Positions 1 through 8,256 of a stretch of DNA of 39,253 nucleotides are shown one piece after another; the first letter of the stretch is position 1, and every line of letters starts with the position of its first letter. The stretch spans positions 1-39,253 of the forward strand of contig JAGDWE010000022.1 in NCBI GenBank assembly GCA_023255965.1, read 5' to 3'. Below the pieces are notes generated by a model. That model made no database searches, was not told the origin of the DNA, and saw nothing but the letters and a program-made list of their open reading frames with translations. A program made the position numbers and the translations under genes. The DNA comes from Desulfurococcales archaeon. GTDB taxonomy: Archaea; Thermoproteota; Thermoprotei_A; Sulfolobales; NBVN01.

Positions 1-89
1 CCACACATCCCCCATCAAGTAATCAACGGCATTACTGCTTAATCAGGGACAGCCTAAACTTTTTATTATCCCTTAGAGCGTGAACCACT

Positions 90-360
90 TTAGTTGATAG
101 GGTTGGTAGCAGTTTTAGGATTAAGATCTTTCACGGTTTTTGTAGGTGTTTTAGTGGCATTAGGTACGCTGAGGCTGTGCACTTGTCTAGCCTTAACTCC
201 TAGGCCTATAAACCCCCTATAGATACGTCGGTGACCCCGGGCTTCCGCTACCCGCTCCAGAAGGGCGGCAAGGGGGCTCGGGGAAACCGCGAGGAACCGC
301 TTACGGAAACCTAAAACGACCGTAAGCGGGGAACGGCGCCGATAAAGCATGTTGTCGTTT
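90..360. other. GC-rich non-coding island with a strong hairpin
   Basis: The first 497 bases hold no gene I can support. Within them, roughly 225-345 is far more GC-rich than the AT-rich surroundings and contains a perfect 10-bp stem: CCGCTTACGG at 297-306 pairs with CCGTAAGCGG at 320-329 around a 13-base loop. In this AT-rich genome GC-rich islands usually mark structured RNA or remnants of mobile elements. An 86-codon minus-strand reading frame crosses it, but it has low-complexity Arg/Pro/Thr composition and no recognisable domain. I looked for SRP RNA, RNase P RNA, 5S rRNA and tRNA signatures and saw none, so the identity is open. Confidence 0.35.
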
Positions 361-443
361 TCCGGCTAATAGGAGTAAGATGATATTACGCTTAAAAGAG
401 AACATACGATGAGTCAACGACTACCACGCATCCATTGCTGAGA

Positions 444-458
444 TAAGTTTTTAAACTC
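444..458 (+). promoter_or_regulatory. TATA box for the L7Ae gene
   Basis: The AT-rich core gtttttaaac at 447-456 is a good archaeal TATA element. Transcription would start near 475-480, giving a leader of about 20 bases that carries the GGTGAG ribosome-binding site at 486-491 before the ATG at 498. Confidence 0.5.
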
Positions 459-497
459 ATGTATTACAGTTATTCACTGACGACTGGTGAGATGAGA

Positions 498-887
498 ATG
501 AGCAAACCTGAATACGTAAGGTTTGAAGTCCCTCCTGAAATAGCCGAGAAAGCATATGAAGCTCTAAGGAGGGCTAGGGAATCTGGTGGCAAGATAAAGA
601 AGGGGACCAACGAAACAACTAAGGCTGTGGAGAGGGGGTTAGCTAAACTTGTATTGATCGCCGAGGACGTAGACCCCCCAGAAGTAGTTATGCATTTGCC
701 ATTATTATGTGAAGAGAAGAAAGTTCCATACATTTACGTACCCAGCAAAAAAAGGTTAGGTGAAAGCGCGGGTATCGAGGTAGCTGCCGCTAGTGCTGCT
801 ATTATAGAGCCCGGCGGTGCTAAAGACTTGGTTGAGGAATTAGCTAAGGCGTATCAGGAACTTAAGGCTAAAGCAAGTAGGAAGTAA
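498..887 (+). CDS. rpl7ae: Ribosomal protein L7Ae (K-turn binding)
   Basis: L7Ae binds kink-turn RNA. In archaea it is part of the large ribosomal subunit, of box C/D and H/ACA guide RNPs, and often of RNase P. The 129-residue protein has the family's RNA-contact motif GTNETTK at residues 36-42 and the [12 protein letters not shown] strand followed by [14 protein letters not shown] chose the ATG at 498 because GGTGAG (486-491) sits just upstream; a reading frame continues back to 459, but those residues are not family-like. It stands alone on the plus strand, divergent from nothing obvious upstream and convergent with ndk downstream. Confidence 0.93.
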   Translation: MSKPEYVRFEVPPEIAEKAYEALRRARESGGKIKKGTNETTKAVERGLAKLVLIAEDVDPPEVVMHLPLLCEEKKVPYIYVPSKKRLGESAGIEVAAASAAIIEPGGAKDLVEELAKAYQELKAKASRK

Positions 888-937
888 GACTAATAGGACT
901 TAAAAAGTACTTAAATCAACTATATATCAGTCCATCT

Positions 938-1354
938 TTAGAGCAGTTCCTCAGGTCTAAATAACACACTAATTTCGTATTCAGCTCTTTCAGGACTATC
1001 AGCAGCGTGAATAACATTTTCTGATATTGACAATGAGTAATCACCCCTTATAGTACCAGGTGCAGCTTTCCTACCATCAGTAGCCCCTATCATCAATCTA
1101 ACCACATTAACAGCATCGCTGCCCTCAAGAATCATAGCAACAACAGGCCCTGAAGTGATGTAATTAACTAGCTCATCATAGAAATGCTTTCCTTTATGTA
1201 TGTCATATAGTTTTTCCGCCTGTTCGAGGCTTAATTTAGTCATCTTCAGAGCTTTTATTTTAAATCCCTTTCTCTCAAATCTGGAAATTATTTCGCCTAT
1301 TAAGCCTCTCTTAACTCCGTCAGGCTTAATTATAACTATGGTCCTCTCAACCAT
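938..1354 (-). CDS. ndk: Nucleoside diphosphate kinase
   Basis: It transfers the gamma phosphate between nucleoside triphosphates and diphosphates through a phosphohistidine in the cytoplasm. The 138-residue protein begins with the typical [20 protein letters not shown] and carries the active-site histidine in [10 protein letters not shown] (H116). The start at 1354 is preferred over the ATG at 1366 because GGGTG lies five bases before it. In many crenarchaea ndk follows L24e, S28e and L7Ae; here the same set is present but L7Ae and S28e are on the opposite strand, so the block has been rearranged. Confidence 0.95.
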   Translation of the reverse strand: MVERTIVIIKPDGVKRGLIGEIISRFERKGFKIKALKMTKLSLEQAEKLYDIHKGKHFYDELVNYITSGPVVAMILEGSDAVNVVRLMIGATDGRKAAPGTIRGDYSLSISENVIHAADSPERAEYEISVLFRPEELL

Positions 1355-1439
1355 ATAGGCACCCATTATTCCTTATTCCTAGATGTAGACTTAAGTTTAA
1401 AATGCTTGTGCTTGAAAGCCCTACCTCCTTGAGGCGTAA

Positions 1440-1600
1440 GTGCCTATAGATAAACGCCCTCTAAAGTATTTGGTGGTGGTTTGCCTTAGGGAATCGATCC
1501 CCAGCTAGTAGCCTAGGTCGAGCTCTGGCCCTAACCGCCCTTCAAACTGGGTGTTGGGATCCCCGCCCTTTAGGCCCGTAGGGGGCTGGATTTAAATTTA
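1440..1600. other. GC-rich intergenic stretch, possible decayed IS605-type end
   Basis: Between ndk and L24e lies a GC-rich stretch ending in CCCCGCCCTTTAGGCCCG (about 1561-1578) followed by GTAGGGGGC. It resembles, imperfectly, the CCGCCCTGAAGGGCG right-end hairpin found intact at 5.63 and 28.70 kb. A palindromic GGGAATCGATCCCC at about 1489-1502 looks superficially like a T-arm, but I could not fold a tRNA around it. A decayed mobile-element end is the best guess. Confidence 0.3.
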
Positions 1601-1601
1601 G

Positions 1602-1781
1602 CTATTTACGTAGATATCTAAGGGTCCAGGGTAATTTCTTAGGATCCCTACCTAACTTGAAATTCTTAAAACATTTACTTGAACAGAACCTTAGTATGGT
1701 GCCATCATTCATTACGTACATTAAACCGCTACCCACTTCAATATCCCCTCCGCAAAACGAGCATCTAGATATCTTAGGCAC
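1602..1781 (-). CDS. rpl24e: Ribosomal protein L24e
   Basis: Small zinc-finger protein of the large ribosomal subunit. Residues [19 protein letters not shown], then [18 protein letters not shown], supply the CxxC...CxxxC zinc ligands typical of L24e. I chose the GTG at 1781 (59 residues, family-like length) because GGTG lies six bases upstream; an in-frame GTG at 1790 has no site in front of it. The following basic tail ([16 protein letters not shown]) is normal for the family. Confidence 0.93.
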   Translation of the reverse strand: MPKISRCSFCGGDIEVGSGLMYVMNDGTILRFCSSKCFKNFKLGRDPKKLPWTLRYLRK

Positions 1782-1984
1782 ATTATACACCTACCTACAT
1801 TCTAAAGATTGCAATTTAAAAATTTAAATTAATGATTGTGCGGCTTGCCTTCTTTTTGGCTGTTGTTATTACCTTTATATTTACTGGTTTTCCTTACATC
1901 TTGATGGTTATTAAGTATACTGATGCCTCATGCCTTTGTTGGCTGCTTTAAGTTTCATAAAAGGTCTATAAGCGTTAATATCGA

Positions 1985-2205
1985 ATCCCTCACCTGAAGC
2001 AGGAAGTCCGAGGTGCAGAGGTCTCCCCACGGCGATGATCCTGAGGCTCCGACGGAGGAGCTGCGGGCTTGGTCGCCCCGGGCGGGGCCCAACGATATTG
2101 GCCCGATGAAGGGGGCCCTGAGGGCGATGAAGCCAAGGGTAGAGGGCTTGACATCAAACAATGTCAAGTCCAATGAAACCCGAACCCCTTATAGGTCCAT
2201 CTATA
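1985..2205 (+). ncRNA. GC-rich multi-hairpin element before S28e, omega-RNA-like remnant
   Basis: This stretch folds locally into several hairpins on the plus strand: GCTCC/GGAG(G)AGC near 2045-2062, GCCCC-GGGC-GGGGC at 2075-2088, GGGCCCAA/TTGGCCC near 2085-2105, and a perfect CTTGACAT-CAAACA-ATGTCAAG at 2147-2168. It ends with TCCAATGAAACCCGAACCCC, which resembles the tail that precedes the right-end hairpin of archaeal IS200/IS605 elements, where the TnpB omega-RNA lies. The terminal hairpin itself is eroded. An open frame crosses the region and runs into S28e, but the S28e part needs only its last 87 codons. The identification as a tnpB-associated remnant is an inference. Confidence 0.4.
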
Positions 2206-2214
2206 TGTTCAAAA

Positions 2215-2228
2215 GAATTTTTATAACC
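2215..2228 (+). promoter_or_regulatory. TATA box for S28e
   Basis: The sequence atttttataa around 2217-2226 fits a TATA element. A start of transcription about 26 bases later (near 2247) gives a short leader before the GTG at 2259, and argues against the in-frame ATG at 2235, which would lie upstream of the transcript. Confidence 0.45.
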
Positions 2229-2258
2229 CGAGTAATGCATAATGTTAGGGTATCAGAG

Positions 2259-2519
2259 GTGAGTGATGAGAAAAAGGTGGTAATAAATCAGCCAGATGTT
2301 AATGTGGTTGAGGAATTCGGATTTCCAGCAGAAGTCATACAGATAATAGGACGTACCGGAGTAACGGGTGAGATAACTCAAGTGAGGGTGAGGATTCTTG
2401 AGGGCAGGGACAAGGGGAGGATAATAACTAGGAATATTAAGGGGCCTGTGAGAGTAGGTGATATAGTGATTTTAAGGGAAACTGAGAGGGAGGCTAGAAA
2501 ACTAATTGTTCGTAAGTGA
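2259..2519 (+). CDS. rps28e: Ribosomal protein S28e
   Basis: Component of the small-subunit head near the mRNA exit. The 86-residue protein contains the family hallmark [20 protein letters not shown] followed by [19 protein letters not shown] and ends [15 protein letters not shown] longer frame reaches back to 2013 through the GC-rich island, but those residues are not S28e. GTG at 2259 fits the TATA position and the usual length; the ribosome-binding site is not clear because the GAGGTGAG overlaps the start. Confidence 0.92.
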   Translation: MSDEKKVVINQPDVNVVEEFGFPAEVIQIIGRTGVTGEITQVRVRILEGRDKGRIITRNIKGPVRVGDIVILRETEREARKLIVRK

Positions 2520-2628
2520 TTCAATTAATCTCCTAACCCCTTACTGATGCTCTCCATACCTCTTTACCTTTAATCCATAATCAGATTTTATATAGATAAA
2601 CATTCTGCAGATCACGTACATGAGCGTT

Positions 2629-4449
2629 TTATCTTTCTCTCAGAAGAGGAATTAAGGATAAACCATATGTTGTATCAGCTCTCTGCTTGATCTTAATTAT
2701 TTCCTTGATAAGCCTAATGTCATCCTCACTTAATACGTCCTTAAATTTTGTTAATACCTTCCTTAAGTCTTCTTCGTTAGGGCTCGTATAGAGTATGTCA
2801 CCCTCATCTAAATGCCTACCGACCATTATATTACCTCTTATCGAAACCGCTACTGCAGAACCTTTCCTAGCCTCAGATAAGCTCTTACCTCTATCTTGGA
2901 TCTGCATAATAACACCTAGTTCCTTTCCATCATCCCTCATGACTGGATAACCTGGCCTTAAAATCCCTTCAATCACCTCAACACCTACTATTACAGGGTC
3001 GCTCCTCCTGAATACATAGCCGGGTAAAACCCTAAATTTAGCTGGGAATACCGTCTTCATGATTTCCTGTCTTCTTTCCTCAGTCTTCAGTTCATCTACG
3101 AATTTCTCATAACTCTCTATAAGCCTGTATATCACATTGTCACTTAATATTTTAATACCTTCCCTGACGGCTAATTCCTCAGCATCAGGTAATGCCTTAA
3201 CATTAAATAACAATATCACGCCAAGGTATTTATTCTTCCTATGCACTATAGATGCCTCCATAACTTCTCTTTTAGATAGTGGGCCGACATCAGCTATCCT
3301 AACCGGAAATCCCTTACCTTCAAGTATACTTACTATAGCTTCTAACGTACCTAAAGCATCAGCCTTAATGATGAGGCCATCAATGTCTCTCCTAAACCTC
3401 ACTTGAGAGACCTCCTCAGAGACCTTATTAACGTATTCATCTATCGAGGCGCCTTTGGGTATAACGTATACAGGTGCACCAGCTATCGCCTCCTCAAGGC
3501 CTGGCGCACTAATTCTGACACCACTGGCAGCAGATACTTCCTCAACAGTTGCGAAGCCCGCATCAGAGGCCCGCATCTCAGTTAGTGGTTTAGGCATTAA
3601 CAATGCCCTCACCTTAGTCACTATAGGCCTATTAATGCCACCGACGACTATCTCATCGCCTCTTCTCAATACTCCATCGTATATAATTACATCAATACAT
3701 GTACCTAAACCACTTAACTCCTTGACTTCAAGTACAACACCCTTGGCCGGACCTTCAGTAAACATTAATTGATTCGTTAGATACCTCTGAGTAAGTCCTG
3801 CAAGGACTGCGAGTAATTCAGCTATGCCCTCACCAGTCCGGGCAGAGACGGGGACTATCGCTAAGGTCCTTGTAAAGTCCTTAATTCTATCAAATCTATC
3901 GGCATTAAAACCTAAACCACTCAATTCACCAACTAAGCTATATATTCTTCTATCAAGCTCATCAACAACATTTTTCGACTGCTTTCTTATCGTTATGAGA
4001 AACGGCTCATCCATGTTAGGCCTCCATCCAGGGATTTTATCGATCTTATTGGCGGCTACCACGAAAGGAACCCTCCTACTTCTTAATATCTCAATACACT
4101 CGATAGTCTGTTTCTTAATTCCCTCATTAATATCTATAACAAGTATTGAGAAATCTGCTATATTGCCACCTCTCCTCCTTAAATTACTAAATACTTCATG
4201 TCCAGGGGTATCTATAAAAAGTAGTCCCGGGATCTTAAGCTGTATATTGAAGAACTCCCTTAACGGCTTGGTCAAATCATTGATCACCGACGCAGGTACT
4301 AAACTAGCTCCTATATGTTGGGTTATTTCGCCTGGCTCCTTCTTAGCAACTGCAGTACCCCTAATCTTATCTAATAATGTCGTCTTACCGTGATCGACAT
4401 GACCTAATACAACAACTATGGGTTGCCTTAACCTCCTTTCACTACTCAT
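2629..4449 (-). CDS. infB: Translation initiation factor aIF5B (IF2-like GTPase)
   Basis: GTPase that promotes subunit joining and initiator tRNA positioning. The 606-residue length matches the archaeal family, which lacks the long bacterial/eukaryal N-terminal extension. GTPase motifs: G1 GHVDHGKTT at residues 16-24, G3 DTPGHE near residue 80, G4 NKID near residue 137. Domain II follows (VVLEVKELSGLGTCIDVIIYDG) and the C-terminal domains include FRVLPGYVFRRSDPVIVGVEV. It lies 18 bases downstream of aRF1 on the same strand, so the two are likely cotranscribed. Confidence 0.96.
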   Translation of the reverse strand: MSSERRLRQPIVVVLGHVDHGKTTLLDKIRGTAVAKKEPGEITQHIGASLVPASVINDLTKPLREFFNIQLKIPGLLFIDTPGHEVFSNLRRRGGNIADFSILVIDINEGIKKQTIECIEILRSRRVPFVVAANKIDKIPGWRPNMDEPFLITIRKQSKNVVDELDRRIYSLVGELSGLGFNADRFDRIKDFTRTLAIVPVSARTGEGIAELLAVLAGLTQRYLTNQLMFTEGPAKGVVLEVKELSGLGTCIDVIIYDGVLRRGDEIVVGGINRPIVTKVRALLMPKPLTEMRASDAGFATVEEVSAASGVRISAPGLEEAIAGAPVYVIPKGASIDEYVNKVSEEVSQVRFRRDIDGLIIKADALGTLEAIVSILEGKGFPVRIADVGPLSKREVMEASIVHRKNKYLGVILLFNVKALPDAEELAVREGIKILSDNVIYRLIESYEKFVDELKTEERRQEIMKTVFPAKFRVLPGYVFRRSDPVIVGVEVIEGILRPGYPVMRDDGKELGVIMQIQDRGKSLSEARKGSAVAVSIRGNIMVGRHLDEGDILYTSPNEEDLRKVLTKFKDVLSEDDIRLIKEIIKIKQRADTTYGLSLIPLLRER

Positions 4450-4467
4450 TTTAACATACCTTATAGA

Positions 4468-5571
4468 TTATGTTAATCTATACCTTAAAATCGCTACAAT
4501 CCCATTAAATGTTTTCTCAATCCACACATATTCAGGTATCGACTCAGGCACCACGTAGACCGTTGCTCCATACTTCTTGGCTTCCTCGAGCAACTCATCA
4601 ATGTTTTGATGGTTTTCGATCACTATTAATGCCTTCACAGCTCCAAACTCAAGTGCCTTCAGAATATCATTTAACCCATAGAGCGCTAAACCGTCATCCT
4701 TAGCTAAGTGATATTTGAACTCCTCAATAGCATTAACAGTCTCCACATACCTATGTCCCTTAATTATATCGTATGCCTTCATAACTAACTCCTTAAGTCC
4801 TGGCTCACCTTGAGCGCTAACATCTATTAACGGATTAAGTATTCTCTCTTTAAGCCTATAGTCTATATAATCACCTTTGACAAAGTCGTTCTTCGCATAT
4901 CCAGGACCGCCTACTAAAATACCTTTTAGTTTCCCGCTTTCAAGATACGGTAGAAGATTACTATTTACCGCCTCACCTACCCTTTTATAGAACTCATCAA
5001 CTAATTCCTCAATTATCCTATCATAGCGTCTCTGAGACTGACCGCCCTTACTATGCTTCCCTGGAATATACCCCTCTAATTCCTCAAGAACAATTAATGA
5101 TGCCCCTTTCAATAGACCTATAGTAGCTTCGTCTCTTTCAATAATTACTAGGCCGTAGACATCGCTTTCCTCAACCATTACTTCAAGGAACTCTGTATGG
5201 AAGTACTTATCAGTTCTATAAAAATAGATTGTTATAGGATCCGGCGGTGAAAACACCATGCACATGAATTCACCGCTATCCTCATCCTCGCCAGAGAATA
5301 TTACTAGGCCGTTAGGTGGAATCTTAGAAATATCACTTAATCTATCTATGGCAACACTTAATGCCCTTTGAACTCTATCTTTAGTTCTCTTAAGCTTAAT
5401 ATTGTCCGTGATGGCCAATTCCTGTCTTAACATATTAACTACGTCGCTAATAGGTCTCCCAGGAGGTATATAAAGGGAAAGCAATGTCGTGGCATGCGAC
5501 TTCCATCGCTTTAACTCCCTAATGATAACTCTTAGCTTATCCCTACTTATTTGATATTCACTAAATATCAC
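4468..5571 (-). CDS. prf1: Peptide chain release factor aRF1
   Basis: Recognises all three stop codons and triggers peptide release. The 367-residue protein has the catalytic GGQ at residues 176-178 in GKHSKGGQSQRRYDRI. The stop-codon recognition loop, usually NIKS, reads NIKL at residues 57-60 (DNIKLKRTKDRVQ). The GTG at 5571 is preceded by GGTGA with only one base of spacing; the next codon, ATA, lies at a more usual distance, so the exact start is uncertain by one residue. It is the promoter-proximal member of the pair with aIF5B. Confidence 0.95.
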   Translation of the reverse strand: MIFSEYQISRDKLRVIIRELKRWKSHATTLLSLYIPPGRPISDVVNMLRQELAITDNIKLKRTKDRVQRALSVAIDRLSDISKIPPNGLVIFSGEDEDSGEFMCMVFSPPDPITIYFYRTDKYFHTEFLEVMVEESDVYGLVIIERDEATIGLLKGASLIVLEELEGYIPGKHSKGGQSQRRYDRIIEELVDEFYKRVGEAVNSNLLPYLESGKLKGILVGGPGYAKNDFVKGDYIDYRLKERILNPLIDVSAQGEPGLKELVMKAYDIIKGHRYVETVNAIEEFKYHLAKDDGLALYGLNDILKALEFGAVKALIVIENHQNIDELLEEAKKYGATVYVVPESIPEYVWIEKTFNGIVAILRYRLT

Positions 5572-5621
5572 TCACCATACAGGTCTTAAAATATATGACT
5601 ACTTTTAAATCTTACTCTAGC

Positions 5622-5660
5622 TGACCTCCTCCCCGCCCTGAAGGGCGAGGGCTTCCCCCG
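5622..5660 (-). repeat. Solitary IS200/IS605-type right-end hairpin
   Basis: Minus-strand sequence CCTCGCCCTTCAGGGCGGGG followed by AGGAGGTCAG is the characteristic subterminal hairpin at the right end of archaeal IS200/IS605-family elements. The plus-strand core CGCCCTGAAGGGCG spans 5634-5647. Essentially the same roughly 30-base sequence recurs at 28686-28716. No tnpA or tnpB remains beside this copy, so it is a solo end or the last trace of an excised or decayed element. It lies in the 5' region of the aRF1 gene and upstream of the small plus-strand gene at 5780. Confidence 0.65.
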
Positions 5661-5732
5661 AGGTCTCGAGGGTTACACTCCTTCATGGGTGCTACTCGAT
5701 TATGATCCACGATCAAATGTTAAGTAGCCCAT

Positions 5733-5746
5733 CATTTTTTAAATAA
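5733..5746 (+). promoter_or_regulatory. TATA-like element for the gene at 5780
   Basis: The run ttttttaaataatt at about 5733-5746 would place transcription start near 5765, about 15 bases before the ATG at 5780. Confidence 0.4.
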
Positions 5747-5779
5747 TTCGAATAACTACCCTGAATATAGGCAGCTACG

Positions 5780-6079
5780 ATGGGTATGAAACTCCTCATT
5801 TATGTAGGATACGATAGTAAAAGTTATGAGCTCCTAAGGAAAATACGCCTCTACGATAAAATAACGTTTCTAGATACAAACATCATATATATACCCTCAA
5901 TAGATGATGATATATTAACAAACATATTAATTCCATCAATGATTATTGAAGAGCACATAGAAGGTACTGTATATCGCCATCAAGTTAACTCATTAAGCGA
6001 ATTACATAACCATCCAATAATTAATGCCGAATTAGGTTTAAGTACAAACTCTAAGGATGTCAGTCATGTAGGTATATAG
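5780..6079 (+). CDS. Hypothetical 99-residue protein, possibly thioredoxin-like fold
   Basis: I do not recognise this protein. It opens with a strand-like MGMKLLIYVGYDSKSYELL, then DKITFLDTNIIYIPSIDDD and ILIPSMIIEEHIEG, a beta-alpha-beta rhythm with a Pro before a hydrophobic strand that is reminiscent of thioredoxin-like folds but without any cysteine pair. It has its own TATA element and converges on gltX, overlapping its 3' end by 20 bases. Codon use looks like that of the neighbours. The start could also be the ATG at 5786. Confidence 0.55.
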   Translation: MGMKLLIYVGYDSKSYELLRKIRLYDKITFLDTNIIYIPSIDDDILTNILIPSMIIEEHIEGTVYRHQVNSLSELHNHPIINAELGLSTNSKDVSHVGI

Positions 6080-7832
6080 CTATAATAACATTATGCCTGA
6101 CCTTATCTACCTTAATGAAGCCGAATCTGACCAACTGTACCACTTCATTCACTTTTAAATTCATCATAAACGGCTCGCCATAACCTCTAATCCTTGATAT
6201 CCTAAGCCCCTCGGGCTTCATTACCATCACTCTAACATGGTTATGATAGGGTACCCACTGAATTATTGGAGCATTTAATTTCCTAGCATCGCTTAACTCG
6301 ATACTAAAGAACTCAGCTAAAATACCATCACGGAGCTCGCCAACGTACTTAATGTTCATGTATTCCATCAATCTAACGTAGCCTAATTCCCTAAACTTAA
6401 GGGAGTCATCACTACTTATCAATACCATTAACTTATCATCAATTAAATTTACTTCGATGCTTCTACTACCTAGATCCTTATTTGTAGGGTGTAAAGGTAT
6501 TGAAACCTTATTTAACTCCTTAGGCACGCCTTTAATTATTACATTAACGCCGGGCTGAGGTACAAACATCAACCTCTTAGATGAAGCATCAATAAGCTTT
6601 CTATTTGTTGCCGCGATATTATCCCAGCTAATTACTGCATCGGTGTCCTTAATACCTACCTCCATGATCAATTTCCTAATGACCTCCGGGAGTATACCCC
6701 TCCTCCTTAGTGATGCTATGGTTCCAAATCTAATATCGTCTATCTCTTTAAATACGTTAGGATATTTGAACAGCAGGTCCTTAATTTTAGACTTACTAAG
6801 TATCAACCCCTCTAGTCTCAACCTTCCTACGTTAATCACCTCAGGATACCTCCACTTAAAATACCCATATAGGTATCTCTGCTTAATGGTATTAACCATG
6901 TGCTCTTTACCACGGAGTATATGGGTTACATTCATGAGATGGTCATCTACACCGGCTGCGTAATTATATGTCGGCCATACATTGTATTTAGAGCCAGTTA
7001 TAGGGTGTGGATTCCTGTCCGTATCAATTATTCTAAATGCCACCCAATCCCTCACCGATGGATCTGGATGGGTCGTATCTGTCTTTACCCTTAGAACCGC
7101 CTCCCCCTCGCTAAAGTGATTAGATAGCATCCTGTCCCATAGCTCTAAATTCTTATCTACATCCAAGCCTCTGTGAGGACATGGCTTCATATCGAGTTTA
7201 TACTTACGATACTCATCCCTGCTACATAAATCAACATATGCTCCTCCCACATTTATTAGCTCCTTAGCTAATTCATAATACACTTCCATCCTTAATGACT
7301 GTATGTATTCTTCGTCCCATATCACACCTAGCCATCTTAGGTCATCCTTTATGAGACTGTAAGCATCAGGCAACGGTTTCTTAGTCTTAGGATCGGTATC
7401 CTCAAACCTTAATATGAACTTACCATCATACATCTTAGCGTACTCATAGCTAAGTATAGCAGGTCTAGCATTCCCTAAATGTATAAGGAAGTCTGGATTA
7501 GGGGCGAATCTTGTTCGTATCTCCTTATACAGCTCAACATTAGGTAATGGAGGTAGACCCCTACTTTTCGCAATCTCTTTTCTCTCAAAGATCTCGGGGT
7601 ACCTCTCTTTAGCTAATTTAATTTGATCTTCTAGACTTAGCTTATTGACTTCACTAATTATTTCAGAAACTAATGAGGATAATTCTCTAACATTGGACCT
7701 TAATTCAGGCATTAAACCTAGCAGCTTGCTAATGACCGGTTGAGGTAGCGCTCTACCTGAATGCTCTATAGCGTTCTTTAGGGCTAACTTAAATATTATC
7801 TCACGTAGTTCTAAACTCGAGCTCACTGACAT
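6060..7832 (-). CDS. gltX: Glutamyl-tRNA synthetase (archaeal type)
   Basis: Charges tRNA-Glu, and in archaea also supplies Glu-tRNA-Gln for the amidotransferase route. The class I HIGH motif reads HLGN at residues 118-121 (FAPNPDFLIHLGNARPAIL) and the KMSKS-like loop reads ILSKS in LEGLILSKSKIKDLLF. Length is 590 residues. I chose ATG 7832 because GGTGA lies five bases before it, inside the end of the upstream gene, with which it overlaps by 32 bases; earlier in-frame ATGs lack such a site. It is the last gene of the long minus-strand superoperon. Confidence 0.95.
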   Translation of the reverse strand: MSVSSSLELREIIFKLALKNAIEHSGRALPQPVISKLLGLMPELRSNVRELSSLVSEIISEVNKLSLEDQIKLAKERYPEIFERKEIAKSRGLPPLPNVELYKEIRTRFAPNPDFLIHLGNARPAILSYEYAKMYDGKFILRFEDTDPKTKKPLPDAYSLIKDDLRWLGVIWDEEYIQSLRMEVYYELAKELINVGGAYVDLCSRDEYRKYKLDMKPCPHRGLDVDKNLELWDRMLSNHFSEGEAVLRVKTDTTHPDPSVRDWVAFRIIDTDRNPHPITGSKYNVWPTYNYAAGVDDHLMNVTHILRGKEHMVNTIKQRYLYGYFKWRYPEVINVGRLRLEGLILSKSKIKDLLFKYPNVFKEIDDIRFGTIASLRRRGILPEVIRKLIMEVGIKDTDAVISWDNIAATNRKLIDASSKRLMFVPQPGVNVIIKGVPKELNKVSIPLHPTNKDLGSRSIEVNLIDDKLMVLISSDDSLKFRELGYVRLMEYMNIKYVGELRDGILAEFFSIELSDARKLNAPIIQWVPYHNHVRVMVMKPEGLRISRIRGYGEPFMMNLKVNEVVQLVRFGFIKVDKVRHNVIIAIYLHD

Positions 7833-8256
7833 ACTCATCACCAACAACATAAATAGAATATTTCTCAGGTCTTTCAGGTAATTCTTCAATAATTAGTATA
7901 TAGCCTTTACAGGGAGAGTACACCTTCCTGGTCTCACCCTTGCTAGTAATTATATGTGCTATTAAATCATCGATATCAACATTTAATAGCTCATCTACCT
8001 TAAGTATTACATCATGGCCTGAGACCTCAAATTTACATACCTTAGCCCCTCTACTAATCTTCACGCATTTACGTAGCCTGTCATTACATAGCATTAAATC
8101 CTCCGTAAGAAGCTCATTATCTATCAACCTCTTAACTTCCATAACATCTAAAGACCTTAAGGCATCGTATTCAGGGTCTACCATATAATAGTGAACACCT
8201 AAATAATACCTACGTAGGTTATTTAAGCGCTTATTTAATCTTGATGAAATGCTCAA
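7801..8256 (-). CDS. DUF2118-like protein
   Basis: The 151-residue protein has a C-terminal stretch RKVYSPCKGYILIIEELPER followed by PEKYSIYVV that resembles the archaeal DUF2118 family, whose fold is lipoyl/biotinyl-carrier-like but whose role is unknown. No lysine-containing carrier motif is obvious. Translation starts at TTG 8256, which overlaps the stop region of the preceding synthase gene and has AGGAGGT nine bases upstream. Tight overlap with gltX downstream suggests coupled translation. The family call rests on memory of the C-terminal motif. Confidence 0.55.
   Translation of the reverse strand: MSISSRLNKRLNNLRRYYLGVHYYMVDPEYDALRSLDVMEVKRLIDNELLTEDLMLCNDRLRKCVKISRGAKVCKFEVSGHDVILKVDELLNVDIDDLIAHIITSKGETRKVYSPCKGYILIIEELPERPEKYSIYVVGDEYVSELEFRTT

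Noticed and set aside
90-350. 86-codon minus-strand ORF at the window start
   Set aside because: Low-complexity Arg/Pro/Thr composition, lies in a GC-rich hairpin island, no start signal or domain.
1480-1600. tRNA-like T-arm near 1489-1502
   Set aside because: No acceptor, D or anticodon stems can be formed on either strand.
2013-2258. Long N-terminal extension of S28e
   Set aside because: Runs through the hairpin array and precedes the TATA box; only the last 86 residues are family-like.
3137-4393. Several plus-strand ORFs inside aIF5B
   Set aside because: Shadows of the real gene; Leu/Ser-rich and without start signals.
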